Source: Lentisphaera sp. (GTDB taxonomy: Bacteria > Verrucomicrobiota > Lentisphaeria > Victivallales > GWF2-50-93). Taken from it: DNA of 13,970 nt. The first letter of the stretch is position 1; the number at the start of each line of letters is the position of its first letter. The notes beneath the pieces were generated by a model. The model searched no databases, was not told the DNA's origin, and was given only the letters and a program-made list of their open reading frames with translations. This document shows, one piece after another, positions 7,745 to 13,910 of the stretch. The stretch lies in the NCBI GenBank assembly GCA_020721745.1, contig DYMC01000048.1, positions 1 through 13,970 of the forward strand, read 5' to 3'. Both the position numbers and the translations under genes were made by a program.

Positions 7745-8913
7745 ATTTCAACGAGATAAACGAGCTGCTCCAGCAGTACTTCATCGAACTCATACAGGAA
7801 AAGCGGGACTCCTCCTTCGACAAGTTCATGAAGGGGGCTCTCTTCCTCCTGTCAAGGGCCTACAGGAACATGGTGCAGTTCAGGATATGGCTCTATGGCA
7901 AACGCATATTCCGCCCGCGTTCGCTGGGCTGTCTCGTGGTCAGCATCGGAAACCTGACTTGCGGAGGAACCGGCAAGACACCGGTCGTGGAGATATTCGC
8001 AAGAACCCTGGCCCAGAAGGGGCGCAAGGTGGCCGTCCTGAGCAGAGGATACAGGAGCAGGGACAGAACCCCGGCGGAAAAGCTGGTCGCGCTATTCAAG
8101 TCGGAGAAAAAGGAAGTCCCTCCGCGAACGGTGTCCGACGGGAAACATCTGCTGCTGAACTCCCTGTCCGCAGGCGACGAGCCCTACATGCTCGCGTCCA
8201 ACCTGAGGGACGTGGTGGTCATGGTGGACAAGGACAGGGTGAAGTCGGGAAGATACGCCATCTCCGACTTCGAGGCCGACACCTTGATATTGGACGACGG
8301 ATTCCAATATCTCGACCTGAAACCAAGGCTGAACATACTTCTCGTGGACTCTACGCGGCCTTTCGACAACCACCACGTCCTGCCGAGAGGCCTGCTGCGC
8401 GAGCCCGTGAAGAACATAAGACGCGCAAACTACGTCTTCCTCACCAAATCCGACGGCAGCCCGAGACTCAGGCATCTCAAGAGATTCATCAGGAGGCACA
8501 ACAAGAACGCCGAAATAATCGAATGCCGGCACAAGCCGCTGTATCTGGAGGACATATTCGACCCCGACAAACAGATCGCGCTGGACTATCTGAAGGGGCT
8601 GGACATCTCAGCCCTCAGCGGAATCGCGAATCCACGCAGCTTCGAGGACTTCCTGGAGGAGCACGGGGCGCGGATAGTCCACAGGCAAAGATTCGCCGAC
8701 CACCACAGGTTCGAGCAGCAGGAGATCATAGACTTCGTCAACGAGGCCGCCTCGTGCGGAGCCAAGGCGGTGGTCACCACCGAGAAGGATGCCGTCAGGA
8801 TCCCACGCCTGGACAGGCGCGACATCCCGCTCTACTTCATGAGAGTGGAGATAGACATAATCAGCGGCCAGGAAAGCTTCGACCAGTGCATATCGAGAAT
8901 ATGCTTCCTGTGA
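7741..8913 (+). CDS. lpxK: Tetraacyldisaccharide 4'-kinase (lipid A 4'-kinase)
   Basis: Inner-membrane-associated kinase that adds the 4' phosphate to the lipid A precursor, giving lipid IVA. The family core is intact: SIGNLTCGGTGKTP (68-81, P-loop GGTGKTP 75-81), AVLSRGYRSR (98-107), GDEP (145-148), LILDDGFQYLDL (182-193), HHVLPRGLLREP (211-222), FADHHRF (318-324, with the conserved catalytic histidine region) and TTEKDAVR (346-353). At 390 aa it is longer than typical LpxK (about 310-350). The extra length is an N-terminal stretch of about 30 residues before the membrane-binding helix (ALFLLSRAYRNMVQFRIWLYG, 33-53). It is the last gene of the operon and starts by a 4-base overlap with xylulokinase. 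Its presence implies an outer membrane with lipid A. Confidence 0.96.
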   Translation: MNFNEINELLQQYFIELIQEKRDSSFDKFMKGALFLLSRAYRNMVQFRIWLYGKRIFRPRSLGCLVVSIGNLTCGGTGKTPVVEIFARTLAQKGRKVAVLSRGYRSRDRTPAEKLVALFKSEKKEVPPRTVSDGKHLLLNSLSAGDEPYMLASNLRDVVVMVDKDRVKSGRYAISDFEADTLILDDGFQYLDLKPRLNILLVDSTRPFDNHHVLPRGLLREPVKNIRRANYVFLTKSDGSPRLRHLKRFIRRHNKNAEIIECRHKPLYLEDIFDPDKQIALDYLKGLDISALSGIANPRSFEDFLEEHGARIVHRQRFADHHRFEQQEIIDFVNEAASCGAKAVVTTEKDAVRIPRLDRRDIPLYFMRVEIDIISGQESFDQCISRICFL

Positions 8914-8967
8914 TCCCCGCACAGACCGGACAGGCTCCTACGGACGAAAAAAGGCGCGGGGTAGGAG

Positions 8968-8983
8968 TTCAGTGAATATTTAC
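8968..8983. repeat. Second copy of half of the hisS-end palindrome
   Basis: TTCAGTGAATATTTAC here matches 98-113 (TTCAGTGAATCTTTAC) at 15 of 16 positions. Both copies lie at gene 3' ends, but here the other palindrome arm is replaced by an unrelated GC-rich hairpin. A 16-base match with one mismatch is unlikely by chance in 14 kb, so a short dispersed repeat is suggested. Confidence 0.6.
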
Positions 8984-9005
8984 GGCGCGGGAAAAATCCC
9001 GCGCC
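8984..9005. terminator. GC-rich hairpin between convergent lpxK and gap
   Basis: GGCGCGGGA-AAAA-TCCCGCGCC is a 9-bp perfect stem with a 4-base loop between two convergent genes, placed for bidirectional termination. Neither strand has a T-run directly after it. On the minus strand a further CCCCGCGCC followed by TTTTTT (8961-8947) could pair with the same GGCGCGGG arm instead, giving a longer-looped hairpin with a U-run for the gap transcript. Confidence 0.55.
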
Positions 9006-9029
9006 CTTCAGCTCCAATAGCCGTCCCTG

Positions 9030-10028
9030 CTACTTCTTCGATATGTGCACTATGAGGTCCACGCACTTGCAGGAGTAGCCCCATTCATTGTCATACCACG
9101 AGACAACCTTCACAAAGCTGTCGTTGAGGGCTATGCCAGCTTTCACATCGAATATCGAGGTGCAGGTTTCTCCGATGAAGTCGGACGAAACCACACTGTC
9201 CTCGGTGACTGCCAGAATGCCCTTCATCGGGCCTTCGGCCGCCTTCTTCATCGCCACCACGATCTCATCGTATTTCGCAGGCTTCGCCAGCCTGCAGGTA
9301 AGGTCCACGACCGACACGTCGGCGGTGGGGACTCTGAACGCCATGCCGGTCAGCTTGCCGTTCAGCTCCGGAATGACCTTGCCTACCGCCTTCGCCGCGC
9401 CGGTGCTCGATGGTATGATGTTGAAAGCCGCGCCCCTGCCGCCCCTCCAGTCCTTCTTCGACGGGCCGTCAACGGTCTTCTGCGTGGCCGTGGTCGCGTG
9501 GACCGTGGTCATAAGGCCTTCGACGATGCCAAAGCTGTCGTTGAGAACTTTCGCCACAGGCGCCAGGCAGTTCGTGGTGCATGACGCGTTGGAGACGATT
9601 GTCTCGCCCTTGTATTTGTCCTGGTTCACGCCCATGACGAACATCGGAGCGTCCTTGGACGGAGCCGAGATGACCACCTTTTTCGCGCCAGCCTTGATGT
9701 GGGCCTCGGCCTTCGGTATCTCGGTAAACACGCCGGTGGACTCGAGGATGATCTCCGCCCCACAGTTCTTCCACGGAATTTCCTCCGGCTTCATCGCCGC
9801 GTAGACATTGATAGCCTTGCCGTTCACGACCAGCTTGCCGTCCTTGTTGCAGACATCGCCCTTGAAGCGCCCGTGCACCGTGTCGTATTTCAGCATGTAG
9901 ACCATGTACTCGGCATCTATAAAGGGATCGTTGATCCCGACGATCTCCACCTGCGGGTTCTTGAGCGCGGCCCTGAAAAAGAGACGCCCGATCCTGCCAA
10001 ATCCGTTGATCCCGACTTTTACTGCCAT
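9030..10028 (-). CDS. gap: Glyceraldehyde-3-phosphate dehydrogenase, type I
   Basis: Phosphorylating NAD-dependent GAPDH of glycolysis and gluconeogenesis; a cytoplasmic tetramer in this family. 332 aa is the normal length. It shows the Rossmann start VGINGFGRIGRLFFRA (5-20), NDPFID (33-38, the ND at this place fits NAD preference), the active-site signature SNASCTTNCLAPV (146-158) with nucleophile C150, H177 in TTVHATTATQ, and WYDNEWGYS (311-319). It has a clean Shine-Dalgarno (GGAGG at 10038-10034) and its own promoter just downstream of gmhB. The C-terminal GYSCKCVDL has Cys where most homologues have Asn (GYSN), a small oddity outside the catalytic pair. Confidence 0.97.
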   Translation of the reverse strand: MAVKVGINGFGRIGRLFFRAALKNPQVEIVGINDPFIDAEYMVYMLKYDTVHGRFKGDVCNKDGKLVVNGKAINVYAAMKPEEIPWKNCGAEIILESTGVFTEIPKAEAHIKAGAKKVVISAPSKDAPMFVMGVNQDKYKGETIVSNASCTTNCLAPVAKVLNDSFGIVEGLMTTVHATTATQKTVDGPSKKDWRGGRGAAFNIIPSSTGAAKAVGKVIPELNGKLTGMAFRVPTADVSVVDLTCRLAKPAKYDEIVVAMKKAAEGPMKGILAVTEDSVVSSDFIGETCTSIFDVKAGIALNDSFVKVVSWYDNEWGYSCKCVDLIVHISKK

Positions 10029-10085
10029 TTTATCCTCCGGCTTTTATTGTTGATGTTCATGAATGGCACTTTTGAGCGGAGGGGG

Positions 10086-10113
10086 ATTATACAGCGGACA
10101 AAATAAAAATCAA
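10086..10113 (-). promoter_or_regulatory. Strong sigma70-type promoter of gap
   Basis: On the minus strand TTGATT (10113-10108), a 16-base spacer and a perfect TATAAT (10091-10086) lie 58 bases before the gap ATG and directly after the gmhB stop. The surroundings are A/T-rich upstream. This suggests gap is transcribed independently of the heptose genes, though read-through from gmhB is possible. Confidence 0.7.
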
Positions 10114-10117
10114 ACGA

Positions 10118-10642
10118 TCAAGAAAAAAAATCCAAAATTGATTCCGCAGCCTCCGGCAGCGAGCGGACGACTGGGAACGCCGATCTGACGGCCTGCCCTT
10201 GGAGGGAGAGCCTTAGATTGCATCTGCAGCCGGCGGAGAGTCCGGCCTCGGCGTCAGACTCCTTGTCCCCCAGCATCGCGGACCTGGACAAGTCTATTCC
10301 AAGCTCCGCCGCCGCCTTGAGGAGGAGCCCGGGCCCGGGCTTCCGGCATCGGCATTTCTCCTCCGGAGAATGCGGACAGCAGTAGATGCCGTCCAACCGG
10401 ACGGATTTTTCCGCGAGAAGCCGCTCCATCCGGGAGTTCACCGCCCTGGAGCTCTCCTCGCTGAAGTATCCGCGCCCGATTCCAGACTGGTTGCTGACCA
10501 CCACGAGGAGAAAGCCGGCGCCGGAAAGTCTTTTCAGCGCATCGGCAACACCTGGGATCAGGACAACCTTTCCGGGATCAGAAATGTATCCCTCGTCGAA
10601 AATCAAGGTCCCGTCCCTGTCGAGGAAAACCGCCTTTTTCAA
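10118..10642 (-). CDS. gmhB: D-glycero-D-manno-heptose 1,7-bisphosphate 7-phosphatase
   Basis: HAD-superfamily phosphatase that removes the 7-phosphate in the ADP-heptose pathway for LPS core. 174 aa is normal. Motif I is FLDRDGT (6-12; D8 nucleophile, D10), motif II VVVSNQS (47-53), motif III lysine in RKPGPG (100-105, K101) and motif IV MLGDKESD (123-130). The GmhB-type zinc site is C89-P-H91 with C97-R-C99, which separates it from histidinol phosphatases without this loop only weakly, so the heptose role leans on the adjacent rfaE1. The start is TTG at 10642, overlapping the rfaE1 stop as TTGA (10639-10642), so the two are translationally coupled. Confidence 0.92.
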   Translation of the reverse strand: MKKAVFLDRDGTLIFDEGYISDPGKVVLIPGVADALKRLSGAGFLLVVVSNQSGIGRGYFSEESSRAVNSRMERLLAEKSVRLDGIYCCPHSPEEKCRCRKPGPGLLLKAAAELGIDLSRSAMLGDKESDAEAGLSAGCRCNLRLSLQGQAVRSAFPVVRSLPEAAESILDFFS

Positions 10643-11664
10643 TTCAGTCCTTCGCCTCTGAAGCTTTCGATGATTTCATCGGATGATGCGGTCGCGGCGC
10701 CTATCTTGCCGACAACCACCCCCGCGGCGTGGTTTGCGATTTCCGCAGACTCCTCGGAGGACGCACCAGACACAAGGCAAAGCGTGTATAGGGCAATGAC
10801 AGTGTCGCCAGCCCCCGACACGTCGAAGACCTCCCTCGCCTTCGTGGGAATGATGTGCGGTCTCCCGCTGGTCCCCTTGAAAAGCGCCATCCCGTCCGCG
10901 CCAAGGGTGATTATCAGTTCGCGCGGACTCCACTTCCTCATCAGCCGTCTGGCCACCTCCCTCAGGATGGCATTCCCCCCCCCCGGGGCATCCGAGCCCG
11001 CGTGGTGCAGCCCGGCAAGGGCCAAAGCTTCGCTGCGGTTCGGAGTCATGAGGCTTATTCCCTTCACATCGAACGGATGGAGAGGATGCGGATCCAGTGC
11101 GCATATGATTCCGGCGAGGCGGCATTCGTCCGATATAAGCCTGAGTGCCTCCGCGCCCACGAGCCCTTTGGCATAATCCTCCACCACGACCGCGTCCAGG
11201 CGCCGCTTCCTTATCATTCCAAGCAGTCTGTCCAGGACGGGCTTGAGCACTTGATCCGGGATCTGGCCAGTCTCCTCGTAGTCTATCCGGAGCAGCTGCT
11301 GTGATCCGGCGATTATCCTCTCCTTCCTTGTCGTGCCGCGCCGGGGCGTGCCGGCCACGCCTTCGCATCCGCAGCCGGACTCCTTGAGAAGGCGGATGAT
11401 CTGTCCACCGAACTCGTCGCGGCCTACCACGCCGAATGCGTGGGCCTTCGCTCCATAGGCAGAGAGATTTTTTATGACGTTGGCAGCTCCGCCGAGGCTG
11501 AATCTGGGGGAGCCGGCCGTCACCACCGGGACTGGAGCCTCCTGCGATATACGCTCGACCTTCCCGTTGATATGGACATCCAGCATGAGGTCGCCGAAAA
11601 CCGCGATCCTCGCAGATTTGAAAGAGGATATGATGCCTTCAACTTTCGCAATAGAGCTTATCAT
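10639..11664 (-). CDS. rfaE1: D-glycero-beta-D-manno-heptose-7-phosphate kinase
   Basis: PfkB/ribokinase-family kinase that makes heptose 1,7-bisphosphate, the substrate of the adjacent gmhB product. The 341 aa cover only the kinase domain of E. coli HldE; no nucleotidyltransferase domain follows, so the adenylyltransferase must be elsewhere. Seen in order: FGDLMLDVHINGKVERISQE (23-42), PVPVV (44-48), the substrate-binding LGGAANVIKNL (57-67), VEDYAKG (161-167), TPNRSEA (207-213), LGADGMALF (254-262) and the ATP/catalytic DVSGAGDTVI (281-290, D287 catalytic base). The start overlaps the upstream gene's stop by ATGA (11661-11664). A run of ten G (minus strand, 10984-10975) encodes P227-G230 in a loop. 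Loss or gain of one G would truncate or scramble the protein before the GAGD motif. Confidence 0.93.
   Translation of the reverse strand: MISSIAKVEGIISSFKSARIAVFGDLMLDVHINGKVERISQEAPVPVVTAGSPRFSLGGAANVIKNLSAYGAKAHAFGVVGRDEFGGQIIRLLKESGCGCEGVAGTPRRGTTRKERIIAGSQQLLRIDYEETGQIPDQVLKPVLDRLLGMIRKRRLDAVVVEDYAKGLVGAEALRLISDECRLAGIICALDPHPLHPFDVKGISLMTPNRSEALALAGLHHAGSDAPGGGNAILREVARRLMRKWSPRELIITLGADGMALFKGTSGRPHIIPTKAREVFDVSGAGDTVIALYTLCLVSGASSEESAEIANHAAGVVVGKIGAATASSDEIIESFRGEGLN
10975..10984 (-). repeat. G10 homopolymer inside rfaE1
   Basis: Ten consecutive C on the plus strand (G10 in the coding sense), directly preceded in the coding sense by four C. It lies at codons 227-230. With G9 the frame meets TGA after codon 233. 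With G11 it stays open in the wrong frame to about 10676. Tracts of this length are classic slippage sites in phase-variable surface genes of other bacteria. Confidence 0.9.
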
Positions 11665-12125
11665 TTAAGTCTTTCCATTTGAAGTCTGATGAAAGGCGCG
11701 GCGTCAATGTTCCTGTCCGAACAAAATCCCTTGCATTCGCCCCTCCAGCCAGTTTCGTAGAGTTGCTTGAACTGCAGAAGCTGGGAGAATATCCGCTCGG
11801 TCTGCTCCGCGCCCATCGAATCCTTGTTTTTCCTGAGATACCTTGCGTAGTCGTCGAGGCACGACTTGGCCAGCCCCGCTTCGGCGGATATTGACTTGGA
11901 CTTGTCGCGGGCCGTCGTCAGATAGGCCCTCAGCAGGTCCTGCATCTCGACGAGCTCCTCGATGGCGACATCCTTGCGCCATCTCCCCTCCTGGTTCAGC
12001 AACGCCGGAATCTTGTAGATCACAAAGATCTCAAAGGCCAGCCCCGCCGCGAAAAGCGTGATGGCCATGAGAGATACGATGTCCTTCTTCCTCCTTGTCG
12101 TCCCGCCAGGAACTGTGCTTCCCAT
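11661..12125 (-). CDS. Single-pass membrane protein of unknown function, heads heptose operon
   Basis: I do not recognise this family. The 154-aa protein has a short basic N-terminus (TTRRKK, 9-14), one transmembrane helix (about 16-37) and a mostly helical remainder, so by the positive-inside rule residues 38-154 face the periplasm. Three cysteines lie in that part: C89 and the pair C131-KGF-C135, which could form disulfides or bind a ligand. An ATG at 12149 would add eight residues. I prefer 12125 because GGAGG lies 5 bases before it and the likely -10 box (12153-12148) would overlap the other start. Its stop overlaps the rfaE1 start (ATGA), so it is translationally coupled to heptose synthesis. 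A role near LPS assembly is a guess from position only. Confidence 0.82.
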   Translation of the reverse strand: MGSTVPGGTTRRKKDIVSLMAITLFAAGLAFEIFVIYKIPALLNQEGRWRKDVAIEELVEMQDLLRAYLTTARDKSKSISAEAGLAKSCLDDYARYLRKNKDSMGAEQTERIFSQLLQFKQLYETGWRGECKGFCSDRNIDAAPFIRLQMERLK

Positions 12126-12147
12126 TTCCGCCTCCAAGATTCCGCAC

Positions 12148-12175
12148 ACTCTAGCTCCACTTCACAAGAAATCAA
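12148..12175 (-). promoter_or_regulatory. Likely promoter of the membrane protein-rfaE1-gmhB operon
   Basis: TTGATT (12175-12170) and TAGAGT (12153-12148) on the minus strand with a 16-base spacer, about 23 bases before the preferred start at 12125. The -35 hexamer is the same as that proposed for gap. It is a consensus match only. Confidence 0.5.
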
Positions 12176-12259
12176 AGCCCGACACTAAACTCGCAGCACC
12201 GTGGAGCGCCTCCAGCCAGATACCCACGGCAGCAGACGAAAATATTTTCTTTTTTTTTC

Positions 12260-12288
12260 TTGACAAGCCGCCAGATGGGCACTACCTT
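12260..12288 (+). promoter_or_regulatory. Possible promoter of the coiled-coil membrane protein gene
   Basis: A perfect -35 TTGACA (12260-12265), 17 bases, then a weak -10 TACCTT (12283-12288), preceded by a T9 run (12250-12258) and other A/T-rich sequence that could act like an UP element. The start codon is 67 bases downstream. The region 12126-12354 otherwise holds the divergent operon's promoter and nothing coding that I can see. Confidence 0.45.
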
Positions 12289-12354
12289 AACCCCCGTATA
12301 AATTTTTATCTTTACTTTTTTCTTAAATGAAAAGGGAAAACTAAGGAGTCTCTC

Positions 12355-13608
12355 ATGGGCATCGTGAACAAGATCGTCAATGTCGTGGTGGTGATCCTCG
12401 CCATCGCATGCGTCGTGCTCGGGACCATACTCTTCAAGAAGAGGGAACAACTCCGCTTCAGAGGCGACAAGATGGCAAAGACCATCAAGAACGTCTCGGC
12501 AATCATGGACAAGGAGAGCGAGACCGACTTCAGCAAGAAGATAGACATCACGGAGCAAAAGCCGGAACTGGACGAGAAGAAGGATCCGAAGGCGGCCGCC
12601 GACAACAAGGCGAAATCCCTGCATCTGGCCAATTACGAAAATCTGGAGAACGTCCTGAAGCCATTCGAGAAGCAGACTGGCGACCTGATGAGGCAGAGAG
12701 ACCAGCTCGCAGATGCCCTCAACACCGTATCCGAAAGCCTGAAGATTCCGGACACCTATGGGGCAACCGTCTTCAAGAGCATCAAGACCTACGACGAGAA
12801 GAAGAAGGCTCTTCTGGATTCGGTCGCAAAGGTCAATACACGCGACGAAGCCATCGTCGAGCAGATAGTCAGCTCGTCAAAGGCCTTGGGATTCACCGTG
12901 GACCCAACCGTTCTCAAGGACTTGGAGAACTTCAGGCCCGCGCTCAACGAATTCGGCGGAAAGGTGGATGCGTTCAAGAAGCGCATGGACAGCTACTCCT
13001 CGCACATCACGAAAGTCTGTGGCATAATGGAAATCACCCCTCCGTCCATGACATCCGAAAACTATGCGGGCGAACTCTCCAGCGTCGAAGGCAAGTTCAA
13101 GGATAAGAAAGCCGAACACGAGAACACCAAGAAGGAGCTGGCGGCGACAAAGGATGAACTCAACGAGACGAAGGACAAGCTCAAGAATGAGCTCGCGGCC
13201 AAGGCCGAACTCGAAAAGCAAAAGGCCGAAATGGCGGAAAGAGTTGAAAACATGAAGCAGATCATCGCCGGAGAAGGATTCCCCACCGACCGCAAGATCA
13301 CCAACGAGGATCTGCTGAGGAAACTCACCGGAAAGGTCGTCGAGGTCAATGACAAATGGAACTTCGTCATAGTCCAGTTCGACCATGAAGGGCAGGTAAA
13401 AGTCCACAAGCCTCCGTTCGGAAAGGAGTTCGTCCCGACAGAAATCCCTGTCGGAAGAACTCTCATGGTATCCAGAAAGAACCAGCCCGTCGCGGAAATC
13501 AAGATTACGAGAGTCCTTGATTCCTGCTCGGTCGCCGACATAGTCCCGGCCAAGAAGTGGTCGGATATACAGCCGGGCGACGTGGTAAAATTCCCGGAAG
13601 CCAACTAG
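12355..13608 (+). CDS. Membrane-anchored coiled-coil protein with C-terminal beta domain
   Basis: Function unknown. The 417-aa protein has one N-terminal transmembrane helix (7-27) followed by KKREQLRFRGDK, then a long helical region, a strong coiled coil at about 245-304 (heptad-like, Lys/Glu/Ala rich), and a C-terminal domain (about 325-414) that looks beta-rich: TGKVVEVNDKWNFVIVQF, VGRTLMVSRKNQPVAEIKIT, SVADIV, IQPGDVVKF. This C-terminal pattern resembles small beta domains often found at the ends of envelope proteins in PVC bacteria; that is from memory and not verified. Basic residues after the helix make the orientation ambiguous. The Shine-Dalgarno is clear (AAGGAG, 6 bases before ATG). 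It is followed 16 bases later by a 34-aa membrane peptide and then a lipoprotein gene, probably one transcription unit. Confidence 0.85.
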   Translation: MGIVNKIVNVVVVILAIACVVLGTILFKKREQLRFRGDKMAKTIKNVSAIMDKESETDFSKKIDITEQKPELDEKKDPKAAADNKAKSLHLANYENLENVLKPFEKQTGDLMRQRDQLADALNTVSESLKIPDTYGATVFKSIKTYDEKKKALLDSVAKVNTRDEAIVEQIVSSSKALGFTVDPTVLKDLENFRPALNEFGGKVDAFKKRMDSYSSHITKVCGIMEITPPSMTSENYAGELSSVEGKFKDKKAEHENTKKELAATKDELNETKDKLKNELAAKAELEKQKAEMAERVENMKQIIAGEGFPTDRKITNEDLLRKLTGKVVEVNDKWNFVIVQFDHEGQVKVHKPPFGKEFVPTEIPVGRTLMVSRKNQPVAEIKITRVLDSCSVADIVPAKKWSDIQPGDVVKFPEAN

Positions 13609-13624
13609 AAGGAGCTGTCAAGCC

Positions 13625-13729
13625 ATGAAATCACTTCTCAGCACCGTCCTGCCGATAGTATCGCTCCTGTTGATTATCGCAACACTGGCAATGCAGATCT
13701 CGGAAATGAAATTCTATGAGATGTTCTGA
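13625..13729 (+). CDS. 34-aa single-pass membrane peptide
   Basis: A very short gene starting MKSLLSTVLPIVSLLLIIA. Residues 4-22 are strongly hydrophobic and would form one membrane helix, followed by a short tail (MQISEMKFYEMF). AAGGAG at 13609-13614 lies 10 bases before the ATG, directly after the coiled-coil gene's stop. No homologue is recognised. The clear Shine-Dalgarno, lysine after Met, and placement between a gene and its terminator argue for a real small protein, perhaps a partner of the coiled-coil protein. A leaderless artefact of hydrophobic codons cannot be ruled out. Confidence 0.6.
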   Translation: MKSLLSTVLPIVSLLLIIATLAMQISEMKFYEMF

Positions 13730-13752
13730 GTCCAGACACCATGCATGCTTGA

Positions 13753-13780
13753 AGAGCCGCTCCATGCGGCTCTTTTTTTT
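13753..13780 (+). terminator. Rho-independent terminator after the 34-aa peptide gene
   Basis: AGAGCCGC (13753-13760), loop TCCAT, GCGGCTCT (13766-13773), followed by a T8 run (13773-13780). This is a textbook intrinsic terminator shape, 23 bases after the 34-aa stop. The ATG of the next gene lies in the loop and right arm. Confidence 0.85.
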
Positions 13781-13910
13781 CATCACGGGCCTCGCATCCC
13801 TGGCGTTGATCTCCTCCTGCCAGGCTCCACAGGAGAAAAAAGGAGCCAGCGCAATCCCCGTCAACAGGCCCGCGGCATGGGAGAACAACATGACCCCGGG
13901 GATGAACTAG
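13764..13910 (+). CDS. Small lipoprotein, 48 aa
   Basis: MRLFFFITGLASLALISSC is a lipoprotein signal peptide with lipobox I-S-S-C (C19). The mature peptide is only 30 residues (CQAPQEKKGASAIPVNRPAA then WENNMTPGMN). It would be lipidated at C19 and sit in the inner or outer membrane. Function unknown. The start is uncertain: ATG 13764 is in the terminator hairpin and has only a weak GAAGAG upstream. TTG 13749 would give MKSRSMRLFFF, a more basic n-region, and ATG 13716 would overlap the 34-aa gene. The hydrophobic FFF codons coincide with the terminator T-run. The lipobox argues for a real protein even so. Confidence 0.55.
   Translation: MRLFFFITGLASLALISSCQAPQEKKGASAIPVNRPAAWENNMTPGMN

Noticed and set aside
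7887..8975. 362-codon open frame overlapping lpxK on the same strand
   Set aside because: It is an alternative frame of lpxK; the product is a low-complexity Arg/Gly/Gln-rich string with no domain, as expected from GC-rich codon use, while lpxK shows all its motifs.
10676..11368. 230-codon alternative frame within rfaE1
   Set aside because: Arg/Gly-rich shadow frame. It is relevant only as the frame entered if the G10 tract gained one base.
12182..12245. Hairpin-like CCGTGG...CCACGG in the divergent intergenic region
   Set aside because: The stem is short with a large loop and no U-run or known RNA motif; likely chance.
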